Shown here: piece by piece, positions 37,996-48,440 of the stretch
Layout of the letters: each line of letters starts with the position of its first letter
How positions within the stretch are numbered: position 1 is the stretch's first letter
Source: Microbacterium phyllosphaerae
Lineage (GTDB): Bacteria; Actinomycetota; Actinomycetes; Actinomycetales; Microbacteriaceae
Assembly: GCF_017876435.1 (NCBI RefSeq)
Contig: NZ_JAGIOA010000001.1
Coordinates: 2,294,001-2,358,000 of the forward strand
Reading direction: 5' to 3'
Length of the DNA: 64,000 bases
The notes under the pieces: generated by a model
The model's input: the letters and a program-made list of their open reading frames with translations, nothing else
What the model was told of the DNA's origin: nothing
The model's database searches: none
Position numbers and translations under genes: made by a program

Positions 37996-38001
37996 GGAAA
38001 C

Positions 38002-38007
38002 ACCGTA
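38002..38007 (-). promoter_or_regulatory. -10-like hexamer of the exonuclease-AraC pair
   Basis: TACGGT on the minus strand, 6 nt, then ATG at 37995. Confidence 0.45.
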
Positions 38008-38063
38008 GATCGAGGTGCCGACATCCGTGCGAAGGCACACGGACAGCGTCGAGGAGCCGCCCA

Positions 38064-38069
38064 TAGACT
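38064..38069 (+). promoter_or_regulatory. -10-like hexamer of the alpha/beta hydrolase gene
   Basis: TAGACT, 6 nt, then ATG at 38076. Confidence 0.55.
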
Positions 38070-38075
38070 TGGTCC

Positions 38076-38975
38076 ATGAGCGTCCCCTCTCCGTACTCCG
38101 ATCGCCTTCGACGCCTCCCGGTCGAGCGCCGCGAGGTGGAGGTGCGCGAGGGTACGACGGTCTACTGGGAGTATGGCTCCGCAGACGCCGAGGTCACCGT
38201 CATCGCGGTGCACGGCTTCCGCGGCGATCACCACGGCCTCGAGTCCGTCCTCGCCTTCCTGCCGGAGGCGCACGTCATCGCTCCCGATCTTCCGGGGTTC
38301 GGCGAGACGGCTCCGGTGCCGGGTCGTGCGTACGACCTGGCGGAGTACGTCGCATGGCTCACCGAGTTCGCGGCAGCCGTCGCCCCCGGTGCGGTCATCC
38401 TCGGACACTCCTTCGGCTCGATCGTCACGTCCGCCGCAGTCGCGGGCGGACTCGAGACCCCGCGTCTCATCCTGATCAACCCCATCGGCGCCCCGGCGCT
38501 GGAAGGGCCGAAGGGCATCATGACCCGTCTCGCGGTCATGTACTACGCCCTGGGCGCTCGGCTTCCCGAGAAGCTGGGCACCGCGCTGCTGCGCAACCGT
38601 CTGATCGTCCGGGTCATGAGCATCACCATGGCCAAGACCTCGGATCGTGAGCTCCGCCGATTCATCCATGACCAGCACGACACCTACTTCTCGCGCTTCG
38701 CCGACCGTGATGTGCTCCGGGATGCGTTCGTGGCGAGCGTGTCACACGATGTGAGCGAGTTCGCCGCCGCGATCGACGTGCCCACGTTGCTGGTCGCCGC
38801 GCAACGCGACGACATCACGCCGATCGAAGTGGAACGAGAGCTCGTGACGCGGTTCGACGACGGGACGTTGGTGGAGATCGCGCACGTCGGCCACCTGATC
38901 CACTATGAGACGCCCGCCGAAGCGGCGGGCGCCATCCGACGATTCCTCAGGATTCCCGCCGCGCGAGGCCGATGA
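38076..38975 (+). CDS. alpha/beta hydrolase
   Basis: A 299-aa alpha/beta-hydrolase-fold enzyme. The oxyanion motif is HGFRGDHHG (46-54), the nucleophile elbow GHSFGS puts Ser at 112, and a late HVGHLIHYETP holds the catalytic His. IDVPTLLVAAQRDDITPIE supplies the acid. No signal peptide is seen. The substrate (ester, epoxide, C-C bond or other) is not predictable. The stop overlaps the convergent Lrp-type gene by 29 bp. Confidence 0.87.
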   Translation: MSVPSPYSDRLRRLPVERREVEVREGTTVYWEYGSADAEVTVIAVHGFRGDHHGLESVLAFLPEAHVIAPDLPGFGETAPVPGRAYDLAEYVAWLTEFAAAVAPGAVILGHSFGSIVTSAAVAGGLETPRLILINPIGAPALEGPKGIMTRLAVMYYALGARLPEKLGTALLRNRLIVRVMSITMAKTSDRELRRFIHDQHDTYFSRFADRDVLRDAFVASVSHDVSEFAAAIDVPTLLVAAQRDDITPIEVERELVTRFDDGTLVEIAHVGHLIHYETPAEAAGAIRRFLRIPAARGR

Positions 38976-39420
38976 GCCCCGCGACCCGGAACGGGATCAC
39001 CTCGCCCATCGCAAGGGAGGTCTCGGTGCGCTCGACGCCGTCGATCGACAGGATGCGTGCATCCGTGTCGAACAGGTGGCGAGCGTCGCGGCACGCGACA
39101 CGAGCGAGCAGGTCGATCGAGCCGCTGAGCCCGTGTGCCTGGACGACCTCCGGGATGCGAGCCAGCTCGTTGATGATGCGAGGCAACTCGGTCTGACGGA
39201 CCCCGATGCTGACGAAAGCCTGCAGGGGGAATCCGAGGACGTCGGTGGAGAACGACCGCTCGTACGACATGAAGACGCCGGTCTGCTCGAGACGCGCCAT
39301 ACGCGCCTGGATGGTGTTCCGTGACAGCCCGAGATTCTCCGCCAGCGCGACGATCGTGACGCGAGGGTCATCGGCGAGAGCGGCGAGAAGTTCCAGATCG
39401 ATGCGGTCAAGTCCGGCCAT
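38947..39420 (-). CDS. Lrp/AsnC family transcriptional regulator
   Basis: A 157-aa regulator: N-terminal winged helix (DRIDLELLAALADDPRVTIV, then ALAENLGLSRNTIQARMARLEQ) and a C-terminal RAM domain that binds amino acids and drives oligomer formation. It is divergent from the branched-chain 2-oxoacid dehydrogenase genes, as BkdR-like regulators are in other bacteria. It therefore most likely senses a branched-chain amino acid and controls that operon; this is inference from position. ATG at 39420 is used; TATCGT lies 8 nt before it. Confidence 0.9.
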   Translation of the reverse strand: MAGLDRIDLELLAALADDPRVTIVALAENLGLSRNTIQARMARLEQTGVFMSYERSFSTDVLGFPLQAFVSIGVRQTELPRIINELARIPEVVQAHGLSGSIDLLARVACRDARHLFDTDARILSIDGVERTETSLAMGEVIPFRVAGLIGLARRES

Positions 39421-39422
39421 AG

Positions 39423-39493
39423 TGCCAAACGATAGCAGGGTCACCCCCGCCCGGATTTGGCAACATGCTCAAGCCGCTCCCGGTTGCTTGAGC
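39423..39493. promoter_or_regulatory. inverted repeats between Lrp-type gene and bkd operon
   Basis: Two inverted pairs lie in this 168-bp divergent gap. TGCCAAA (39423-39429) pairs with TTTGGCA (39456-39462). GCTCAAGC (39467-39474) pairs with GCTTGAGC (39486-39493), 19 bp centre to centre, about two helix turns. They are good candidates for sites of the Lrp-type protein encoded next to them. The first pair overlaps that gene's own -10-like hexamer, TATCGT at 39429-39434. Confidence 0.45.
39429..39434 (-). promoter_or_regulatory. -10-like hexamer of the Lrp-type gene
   Basis: TATCGT on the minus strand, 8 nt before the ATG at 39420. It overlaps one base of the TGCCAAA arm, which would allow autoregulation. 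Confidence 0.35.
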
Positions 39494-39588
39494 GAGGTGA
39501 TGAGCGGACGTACTCTCGAGTGAACCGGCGATGATGCTGGGGCCGCGCGTAGAACCCGTGACGACGGCCACTGATGAGGAGGACGATG

Positions 39589-40704
39589 ATGTCACCGCAG
39601 ATCACCCCGATCGCCGACACGGCACAGGATCTCGAACTCGCAGAGCGCATCCTCACGCCCGACGGCACGCGCATCGCGAACCCCCAGCTCGACGCGTTCG
39701 TCGACGACATCGATGCGGCGTCACTGCGCGCGCTGCACCGCGACATGATCATCCTCCGCCGGATCGATGCCGAGGGCGTGGCGCTCCAGCGTCAGGGACA
39801 GCTGGGCCTGTGGGCCCCGTGCCAGGGCCAGGAGGCGACGCAGATCGGCACCGCGAGGGCGCTCGCCCCTCAGGACTACGTCTTCCCCAGCTACCGGGAG
39901 ACCGGCGTGATCTACGCGCGCGGCGCGAAGCCCGGTGACTATGTGCGGATGTGGCGTGGCGAGGAGGGTGCCGGGCACGACCCCGCATCGCTCCGTGTCG
40001 CTCCGCTGCAGATCATCATCGGCGCGCAGACACTGCATGCCGTCGGCTACGCGCTCGGCATCAGGCACGACGGAGCAGACGAGGTCGCCGTCACCTACTT
40101 CGGCGATGGCGCGACGAGTCAGGGGGACGTCAACGAGGCGATGATCTTCGCGTCGTCGTATCAGGCGCCCGTCGTCTTCGTATGCCAGAACAACCACTGG
40201 GCCATCTCGGAGCCCGTGTCGGTGCAGTCGCAGTATCCGATCGCCGGCCGTGCTCCCGGCTTCGGCATTCCGAGCCTCCGGGTCGACGGCAACGACGTCC
40301 TCGCCTGCATGGCCGCGATGCGCTGGGCGCTCGCACATGCGCGTTCGGGCAAGGGTCCCGCGTACATCGAGGCCGTGACGTATCGGATGGGACCCCACAC
40401 GACGGCCGATGACCCGACCCGCTACCGCAAGGACGACGAGCTCGATGCCTGGCGCCGTCGCGACCCGATCGCCCGCGTGGAGGCGCACCTTCGCGCACTC
40501 GGCGAGCTCAGCGACGACCACATGGCCGAGACGCAGGCCGCCGCGGACGTCGTCGCCCGCGAGATGCGCGCCGAGTGCCTGGGTATGGTCACCCGGCCAC
40601 CGCTCTCCGTGTTCGACGGCGTCTACGCGGAGCCGCACACGGGGCTCGACCGTCAGCGCGGCGAGTACGCCGCATACCTCGCATCCTTCGAAGGCGAGGC
40701 GTGA
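39589..40704 (+). CDS. bkdA: branched-chain 2-oxoacid dehydrogenase E1 alpha subunit
   Basis: E1 alpha (371 aa) with E1 beta binds thiamine diphosphate and decarboxylates the 2-oxoacids of leucine, isoleucine and valine. The ThDP-binding motif GDGATSQGDVNEAMIFAS (about 168-185) ends in the expected NN of CQNNHWAIS. The phosphorylation-loop-like YRMGPHTTADDPTRYR follows. Pyruvate dehydrogenase is the alternative, but the catabolic neighbours favour branched-chain substrates, as for M. tuberculosis Rv2497c. The second of two ATGs (39589) is preferred: AGGAGG is then 6 nt upstream. Its stop overlaps the E1 beta start. Confidence 0.92.
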   Translation: MSPQITPIADTAQDLELAERILTPDGTRIANPQLDAFVDDIDAASLRALHRDMIILRRIDAEGVALQRQGQLGLWAPCQGQEATQIGTARALAPQDYVFPSYRETGVIYARGAKPGDYVRMWRGEEGAGHDPASLRVAPLQIIIGAQTLHAVGYALGIRHDGADEVAVTYFGDGATSQGDVNEAMIFASSYQAPVVFVCQNNHWAISEPVSVQSQYPIAGRAPGFGIPSLRVDGNDVLACMAAMRWALAHARSGKGPAYIEAVTYRMGPHTTADDPTRYRKDDELDAWRRRDPIARVEAHLRALGELSDDHMAETQAAADVVAREMRAECLGMVTRPPLSVFDGVYAEPHTGLDRQRGEYAAYLASFEGEA

Positions 40705-41717
40705 ACGTGACCGAACTCACTCTCGGAAAGGCCCTGGGCGCCGGTCTCCGCCAGGCGATGCGCGACGATGAGAAGGTCGTCCTGCTCGGAGAGGACATCG
40801 GCAAGCTCGGCGGAGTGTTCCGCGTCACCGACGGGCTGCTCGATGAATTCGGAGCCTCGCGCGTGATCGACACCCCCCTCGCGGAGTCGGGCATCGTCGG
40901 CACCGCCGTCGGACTCGCCTTCCGCGGATACCGTCCGGTCGTCGAGATCCAGTTCGACGGATTCGTCTATCCCGCGTTCGACCAGATCGTCGCCCAGGTC
41001 GCGAAGCTCCACTACCGCACGCAGGGCCGGGTGAAGATGCCGATCACGATCCGCATCCCGTGGGCGGGCGGCATCGGTGCGGCGGAGCACCACTCCGAGT
41101 CGCCGGAGGCCTACTTCGTGCACACGGCGGGACTCCGCGTGATCGCGGTGTCGAATCCCGAGGACGCCTACCGGAGTCTGCGCCAGGCGATCGCGTCCGA
41201 CGACCCGGTGATCTTCTTCGAGCCGAAGCGGCTGTACCACCACAAGGGCGACGTCGACCTCGACGCCCCGCTGGCGGACGCCGCGCCCATGGGCCTCGCC
41301 CGTGTGGTCCGGTCCGGCACGGATGCGACTCTGATCACGTACGGCGCCATGGTCTCCACGGCGCTGCAGGCAGCAGAGGCCGCCGAGGACGAGGGGACCT
41401 CCCTGGAGGTCATCGACCTGCGGTCGCTCTCGCCCGTCGACTACGACACGATCGCGACATCCGTCCGCAAGACGGGACGCGTGGTGGTGGCTCACGAGGC
41501 CTCGCGCGAGGCCGGTATGGCGGCAGAGGTCATCGCGAGCATCACGGAGCTCTGCTTCGAGTACCTCGAATCCGCGCCTCTCCGGGTCACGGGCCACGAC
41601 GTGCCCTACCCGCCCGCGAAGCTCGAGAAGTACCATCTGCCGGATCTCGATCGCCTGCTCGACGCGGTCGACCGCGTGCTCGACCGCCCGAACAGTCTGA
41701 CGGGAGCGGACGCATGA
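40701..41717 (+). CDS. bkdB: branched-chain 2-oxoacid dehydrogenase E1 beta subunit
   Basis: E1 beta (338 aa) completes the heterotetramer's ThDP sites and docks to E2. Typical parts are LLGEDIGKLGGVFRVTDGL, DTPLAESGIVGTAVGLAFRG, the E1 beta signature EIQFDGFVYPAFDQI, and the transketolase C-domain with LEVIDLRSLSPVDYDTI. The GTG at 40701 overlaps the E1 alpha TGA (GTGA); a second GTG two codons later is possible. The stop overlaps the E2 ATG, so all three subunits are translated as one run. Confidence 0.93.
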   Translation: MNVTELTLGKALGAGLRQAMRDDEKVVLLGEDIGKLGGVFRVTDGLLDEFGASRVIDTPLAESGIVGTAVGLAFRGYRPVVEIQFDGFVYPAFDQIVAQVAKLHYRTQGRVKMPITIRIPWAGGIGAAEHHSESPEAYFVHTAGLRVIAVSNPEDAYRSLRQAIASDDPVIFFEPKRLYHHKGDVDLDAPLADAAPMGLARVVRSGTDATLITYGAMVSTALQAAEAAEDEGTSLEVIDLRSLSPVDYDTIATSVRKTGRVVVAHEASREAGMAAEVIASITELCFEYLESAPLRVTGHDVPYPPAKLEKYHLPDLDRLLDAVDRVLDRPNSLTGADA

Positions 41718-43066
41718 TCGCCGAGTTCCGACTGCCCGACCTCGGTGAGGGACTGACCGAGGCGGAGGTCATCCAGTGGCTGGTCGCACCGGGCGACGCG
41801 GTGGCGCTGAACCAGACGCTCGCCGAGGTCGAGACCGCCAAGGCCGTGGTCGAACTGCCCTCGCCGTACGAGGGCGTCGTGTCGACACTGCACGCAGAGG
41901 CAGGGGAGACCGTCGCGGTCGGCTCGCCGCTGATCGCCTTCGATGTGGAGGGAGCCGAGGAGGCGCCCGCCACGAGTTCTCCCGCAGAGGAGAAGGCGCA
42001 GCCCAACCTCGTCGGGTACGGCGCCGCACCGTCGGCATCCGGTCGTCCCGCTCGCCGCGCACGGCGGGCGGGAGGTTCGACGCCGGCGACCGACACCGCG
42101 GTCCTCGAAGCGGCACCGCACGACGCATCTCCGACCGTGAGCGTCGAGACGGTCGTCGAACGTCCCCGCTCGACGCCGCCCGTGCGTGCTCACGCGAAGC
42201 GTCTGGGAGTCGATCTCGTCCTGGTGGCCGCTTCGGTGGGCGACCGCGTCATCCGGCGCGACGACATCGACGACTACGCGGCGCGCACCGGCATCGGCTC
42301 CGCGGAGACCGCCCCTCCGAGGGATGTGCCCGCTCCCGAGCTCGCGACGCTGCCGCACGAGGCATTGCGCGAGACCCGGATCCCGATCCGCGGGGTGCGC
42401 AAGCACACGGCGGCCGCGATGGTCGAGAGTGCGTTCACGGCGCCACACGTGACGGTGTTCCACACCGTGGACGTCACGGCCACCATGGATCTTCTCGCGT
42501 CGCTCAAAGAGGATCGGGCACTGTCAGCGCACCGGATCGGTCCGCTCGCCGTCGTCGCCAAGGCCGTGTGTCTGGCGCTGGGGCGGACACCGGGCCTGAA
42601 CGCCCGATGGGACGAGTCCGCGGGAGAGATCGTCCAGTACCACTACGTCGATCTCGGTATCGCGGCGGCGACCGAGCGCGGTCTCATCGTGCCGAACATC
42701 CGCGACGCCGAGGCGCTCACCCTCCCGGGCCTCGCAGACGCGCTTCGTTCCCTCGCCGAGACGGCGCGTGCGGGGAAGACATCGCCCGCTGAGCTGTCGG
42801 GAGGCACGTTCTCGATCTCGAACATCGGTGTGTTCGGGATCGATGCCGGCACACCGATCCTGCCACCGGGGCAGTCCGGCATCCTCGCGGTGGGCGCGGT
42901 CAGACGTCAGCCGTGGGAGTACCGCGGCGAGATCGCGCTGCGCCAGGTGATGACGCTCAGTCTGTCGTTCGACCACCGTCTCGTCGACGGAGCGGAGGGA
43001 GCGACGTTCCTCAAGGACGTGGCCGACGTGCTGGAGGAGCCCGGGCGCGCGATGCTGCTCAGATAG
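41714..43066 (+). CDS. bkdC: branched-chain 2-oxoacid dehydrogenase E2 (dihydrolipoamide acyltransferase)
   Basis: E2 (450 aa) takes the acyl group from E1 on its lipoyl arm and passes it to CoA. One lipoyl domain (about 1-78) has the modified Lys at K43 (VETAKAVVEL). A Pro/Ala/Arg-rich linker leads to the E1/E3-binding domain (about 157-190, VRAHAKRLGVDLVLVAASVG). The acyltransferase domain (about 220-450) contains SNIGVFGIDAGTPIL and the catalytic His/Asp motif SFDHRLVDGA. No E3 gene is nearby, so the complex must borrow a lipoamide dehydrogenase encoded elsewhere. It converges with the TetR gene, overlapping it by 8 bp. Confidence 0.94.
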   Translation: MIAEFRLPDLGEGLTEAEVIQWLVAPGDAVALNQTLAEVETAKAVVELPSPYEGVVSTLHAEAGETVAVGSPLIAFDVEGAEEAPATSSPAEEKAQPNLVGYGAAPSASGRPARRARRAGGSTPATDTAVLEAAPHDASPTVSVETVVERPRSTPPVRAHAKRLGVDLVLVAASVGDRVIRRDDIDDYAARTGIGSAETAPPRDVPAPELATLPHEALRETRIPIRGVRKHTAAAMVESAFTAPHVTVFHTVDVTATMDLLASLKEDRALSAHRIGPLAVVAKAVCLALGRTPGLNARWDESAGEIVQYHYVDLGIAAATERGLIVPNIRDAEALTLPGLADALRSLAETARAGKTSPAELSGGTFSISNIGVFGIDAGTPILPPGQSGILAVGAVRRQPWEYRGEIALRQVMTLSLSFDHRLVDGAEGATFLKDVADVLEEPGRAMLLR

Positions 43067-43652
43067 CCGCGCGAAGCGCCGACTCCGCCATCGCGGCGAG
43101 CACTGTCGCGGTGGCGGAGCGCTGGCGGGCGGCCGCACGGGTGCTGTGCGGGGTGGAGTTGATGAGCCCGAAGCACGCCTGCACGCGCAACCGCAGCTCG
43201 TCGGCATCGGCATCGACGAGCGGGGCCAGCGTGCTGATCCACAGCTCGATGTAGGCGCGCTGCAGACGCCGCACCTCGGCGTGGTCGCGGGCGTCGAGCT
43301 GGGCCACGTCCCTGTCGTGCACGCGGATCACGTCGGCATGTCCGAGCGCGAAATCCACGTGGAAGGCGACGAGCGCACGCATCCGCTCCTCGGGGGTCGA
43401 GCCTTCGGCGGCGACGCGGGTTCCGCCGGCGACGAGGTCGTCGCTGACCTTGACGAGGACGGCCCCGAGCAGCGCCTGCTTCCCTGCGAAATGGCGGTAG
43501 ACAGCGGGGCCGGACACCCCGACGGCTGCGCCGATGTCTTCGAGGCTCACGCCGTTGTATCCGCTGTCGGCGAAGAGTCGTGCGGCTTCTCGGAGGATCG
43601 CGTCGGAGCGCTCTGCCTTGGCGCGGTCTCGCGCGGTGACGGGGCTTGTCAT
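43059..43652 (-). CDS. TetR family repressor of the leucine-catabolism genes
   Basis: A 197-aa TetR-type regulator. The helix-turn-helix lies at about 20-65 (ILREAARLFADSGYNGVSLE, then DIGAAVGVSGPAVYRHFAGK), followed by an all-helical ligand domain. It is divergent from the acyl-CoA carboxylase operon, with palindromes in between. M. tuberculosis has a comparable TetR repressor (BkaR, Rv2506) beside the same gene set. A ligand such as an acyl-CoA intermediate is likely. The ATG at 43652 begins 5 nt from the nearer palindrome, so autorepression is expected. The role is inferred from context. Confidence 0.87.
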   Translation of the reverse strand: MTSPVTARDRAKAERSDAILREAARLFADSGYNGVSLEDIGAAVGVSGPAVYRHFAGKQALLGAVLVKVSDDLVAGGTRVAAEGSTPEERMRALVAFHVDFALGHADVIRVHDRDVAQLDARDHAEVRRLQRAYIELWISTLAPLVDADADELRLRVQACFGLINSTPHSTRAAARQRSATATVLAAMAESALRAAI

Positions 43653-43656
43653 CTCA

Positions 43657-43672
43657 GTTAATCCTCGCTAAC
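43657..43672. promoter_or_regulatory. candidate TetR operator 1 (GTTA-N8-TAAC)
   Basis: GTTAATCCTCGCTAAC shares the GTTA-N8-TAAC frame of the stronger site 28 bp away. It sits 5 nt upstream of the tetR ATG. Confidence 0.5.
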
Positions 43673-43681
43673 CTGATGCAA

Positions 43682-43703
43682 TCGGTTAGTGAACACTAAC
43701 CGA
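43682..43703. promoter_or_regulatory. candidate TetR operator 2, perfect 22-bp palindrome
   Basis: Arms TCGGTTAGTG and CACTAACCGA are exact complements around AA. The site lies 30 nt from the tetR start and about 63 nt before the carboxylase ATG, in the expected promoter zone of the divergent pair. It is the best operator-like sequence in the gap. Confidence 0.75.
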
Positions 43704-43765
43704 GAACGCATCGAGTGCGCCAGAGCGAAGTCGCAGGCGCCACGTGGGTCGAGGAGGACAACACG

Positions 43766-45315
43766 ATGCCCGCAACCCAGCAGTCTCTCGCTGCCGAGCT
43801 GCACCACCGGCTGACGGTCGTCGCTCAGGGTGGGCCGCAGGCCTCTCGTGACCGTCATGTCGCGCGCGGAAAGCTCCTGCCGCGTGAGCGCGTGGCCCGA
43901 CTTCTCGATGAGGGGAGCCCCTTCGTCGAGATCGCTCCGCTGGCGGCCGACGGTCTGTACGGGGGAGAAGCACCCGCGGCAGGCGTGATCGCAGGCATCG
44001 GCCTCGTGCACGGGCGGCACGTGATGGTCGTCTGCAACGACGCCACGGTCAAGGGCGGCACCTACTACCCCCTGACGGTGAAGAAACACCTGCGCGCGCA
44101 GGAGATCGCCCTGGAGAACTGTCTGCCCTGCCTGTATCTGGTCGACTCGGGCGGGGCCTTCCTCCCCAAGCAGGATGAGGTGTTCCCCGACCGCGAGCAC
44201 TTCGGTCGGATCTTCTTCAACCAGGCCCGCATGTCGGCCGAGGGCATCCCACAGCTCGCGGCCGTCCTCGGCTCGTGCACGGCCGGCGGGGCGTATGTCC
44301 CCGCGATGAGCGACGAGACCGTGATCGTCCGAGACCAGGGCACGATCTTCCTCGGTGGACCACCCCTGGTGAAAGCGGCGATCGGCGAGGTCGTCTCGGC
44401 CGAGGAACTCGGCGGCGGCGAGCTGCATGCCCGACGCAGCGGCGTCGTCGACCACCTCGCGGAGGACGACGAGCACGCCCTCGAGATCCTGCGCGACATC
44501 GTCGCCACGCTTCCGGCCCCGCATCGGCCCGCCTGGGAGGTGCACGACAGCCGTCCGCCCGCGGAGCTCGGATCGCTCTATGACGTCGTTCCGGTCGACG
44601 TCAACGCGGCCTACGACGTGCACGAGGTCATCGATCGCCTGATCGACGCCGACAGCTTGCGCGAGTTCAAGGCGGAGTACGGGAAGACCCTCATCACCGG
44701 GTTCGCCAGGCTCCACGGCCACCCGGTCGGGATCGTCGCGAACAACGGAGTTCTCTTCAGCGAATCGGCGCTCAAAGGGGCACACTTCATCGAACTCTGC
44801 GATCAGCGCGGCATCCCGCTGCTGTTCCTGCAGAACATCACGGGTTTCATGGTCGGATCGGATGCCGAGGCCGGCGGGATCGCGAAGGACGGCGCGAAGA
44901 TGGTGACGGCCGTGGCGAGTACGCGGGTGCCCAAGCTCACGGTGATCATCGGCGGATCCTTCGGCGCGGGCAACTACTCGATGTGCGGCAGGGCCTACTC
45001 TCCGCGGTTCCTGTGGACCTGGCCGGCCAGCAGGATATCCGTGATGGGCGGTGCGCAGGCAGCCTCCGTGCTCTCCACCGTCAAGAGCGACCAGCTCGCC
45101 TCCCGGGGCGAAGACTGGAGTTCTGAGGAACGGGCATCATTCGAGACGCCCATCCGCGAGCAGTACGAGACGCAGGGCGAGCCGTACTACGCGACCGCCC
45201 GGCTCTGGGACGACGGAATCATCGACCCCGCGGAGACACGCGACCTCCTCGGCCTCGCTCTCGACGTGGTGGCACGCACCCCATTGCCCGAACCGCGCTT
45301 CGGCCTCTTCCGGAT

Positions 45316-45319
<4 letters not shown>
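43766..45319 (+). CDS. accD1: acyl-CoA carboxylase beta subunit (likely methylcrotonyl-CoA carboxylase)
   Basis: The carboxyltransferase subunit (517 aa) moves CO2 from biotin to an acyl-CoA. N- and C-terminal CT half-domains are present, with [20 protein letters not shown] and [16 protein letters not shown] in the first and [16 protein letters not shown] in the second. The GGAFLP and [13 protein letters not shown] signatures are those of 3-methylcrotonyl-CoA carboxylases rather than propionyl-CoA carboxylases, which agrees with the neighbours. ATG at 43766 has GAGGAGG 8 nt upstream; the in-frame GTG at 43715 lies close to the operator and is rejected. Its stop overlaps the alpha-subunit start. 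Confidence 0.92.
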
Positions 45320-47243
<1,924 letters not shown>

Positions 47244-47247
<4 letters not shown>

Positions 47248-48395
47248 TGCAGGACTTGACAGACGAGGAGCGCGAGCTCGCAGCGATGGTGCGCGACTTC
47301 GCCGACAGCGTCGTCGCGCCGCAGTCGTACGAAGCCGACCGCACGCATACGCTCTCGATGGACGTCGTGGGGCAGATGGGTGACCTCGGGCTGTTCGGGT
47401 TGCCGTTTCCCGAGGAGTACGGCGGGCAGGGTGGCGACTACATGGCCCTGGGCATCGCGATCGAGGCACTCGGTCGGGTCGACCAGTCGATCGCGATCAC
47501 CCTCGAAGCCGGCGTCAGTCTCGGCGCGATGCCGGTGTTCCGATTCGGAACCGAGGAGCAGAAACAGGAATATCTCCCCGATCTGCTCAGCGGGCGCGCC
47601 CTGGCCGGATTCGGTCTGACAGAGCCCGAGGCCGGCAGCGACGCAGGCGCGACTCGCACGACGGCGCGCCTCGACGGTGGTGAGTGGGTGATCGACGGAT
47701 CGAAGCAGTTCATCACCAACTCCGGGACGCCCATCACTCGATTCGTCACGGTCACCGCCGTCACCGGCAACGAGGGCGGACGCAAGGAGATCTCCACGAT
47801 CATCGTCCCGAACGGCACGCCGGGGTTCACTGTGGAAGCTCCCTACGACAAGGTCGGGTGGAACGCCTCCGACACGCATCCGCTGACCTTCGACGGCGCA
47901 CGGGTGCCGGCGGCGAACCTCCTCGGAGCGCGGGGGAGCGGCTTCCGCAACTTCCTCAGCATCCTGGACGAGGGGCGGATCGCGATCGCCGCCCTCTCGA
48001 CAGGGGCGGCGGAGGGATGCCTGGAAGCGGCCGTCGACTACGCGAAGAGCCGCACGATCCTCGGAAGCGCGCTCAGCACCCGTCAGAACGCCCAGTTCAC
48101 CCTGGCACGCATGCGCGCGCGGGTGCACACCGCGCGGCTCGCCTGGCGCCATGCTGCGAGGTTGCGGGACAGCGGACTCCCGTTCGCCGAGCAGGCCGCC
48201 ATCGCCAAGCTCGTCGCAGGCGAAGCCGCGATGGACAATGCGAGGGATGCGACCCAGATCTTCGGTGGCAACGGATTCATGAACGAGTTCCCCGTGGCGC
48301 GCCACTATCGGGACTCGAAGATCCTCGAGATCGGAGAGGGCACCACGGAGGTCCAACTGCTCGTGATCGCGCGGGGCCTCGGGCTCGCCGGGTAG
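47244..48395 (+). CDS. acyl-CoA dehydrogenase (isovaleryl-CoA-type role)
   Basis: A 383-aa FAD enzyme that makes the alpha-beta double bond in an acyl-CoA. The family signatures GFGLTEPEAGSDAGATRT (FAD and substrate) and the C-terminal ARDATQIFGGNGFMNEFPVARHYRDSKI (in part) are clear. The catalytic Glu is E365, in EIGEGTTEVQ, the position used by short- and medium-chain dehydrogenases. In human isovaleryl-CoA dehydrogenase the base is elsewhere, so substrate identity rests on context (between methylcrotonyl-CoA carboxylase and MaoC genes). 2-Methylacyl-CoA is an alternative. ATG at 47244 overlaps the upstream stop. Confidence 0.9.
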
Positions 48396-48398
48396 CGT
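48393..48398 (+). promoter_or_regulatory. internal -10-like hexamer before the MaoC gene
   Basis: TAGCGT begins on the TAG stop of the dehydrogenase gene and lies 6 nt before the ATG of a small leader ORF at 48405. It may give extra transcription of the last two operon genes. Confidence 0.4.
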
Positions 48399-48404
48399 GG
48401 CAGC

Positions 48405-48440
48405 ATGCGACCTTCCGATCGACCGAGGGGGCGACAGTGA
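48405..48440 (+). CDS. possible 11-codon leader ORF coupled to the MaoC gene
   Basis: ATG at 48405 opens an 11-residue frame (MRPSDRPRGRQ) whose TGA overlaps the GTG of the MaoC gene by 3 nt (GTGA). Its ATG is placed 6 nt after TAGCGT, just as in the leaderless genes of this window. It is Arg/Pro-rich. It could be a leaderless translated leader that feeds ribosomes to the next gene, or just a short open frame by chance. Confidence 0.35.
   Translation: MRPSDRPRGRQ

Noticed and set aside
41714..43066. Assignment of the E1/E2 genes to pyruvate dehydrogenase
   Set aside because: Sequence alone does not exclude it, but the adjacent leucine-pathway genes and Lrp regulator fit the branched-chain complex better.
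43715..43765. Upstream GTG start for the carboxylase beta subunit
   Set aside because: It lies near the palindromic operator, lacks a ribosome site, and the ATG at 43766 has GAGGAGG before it.
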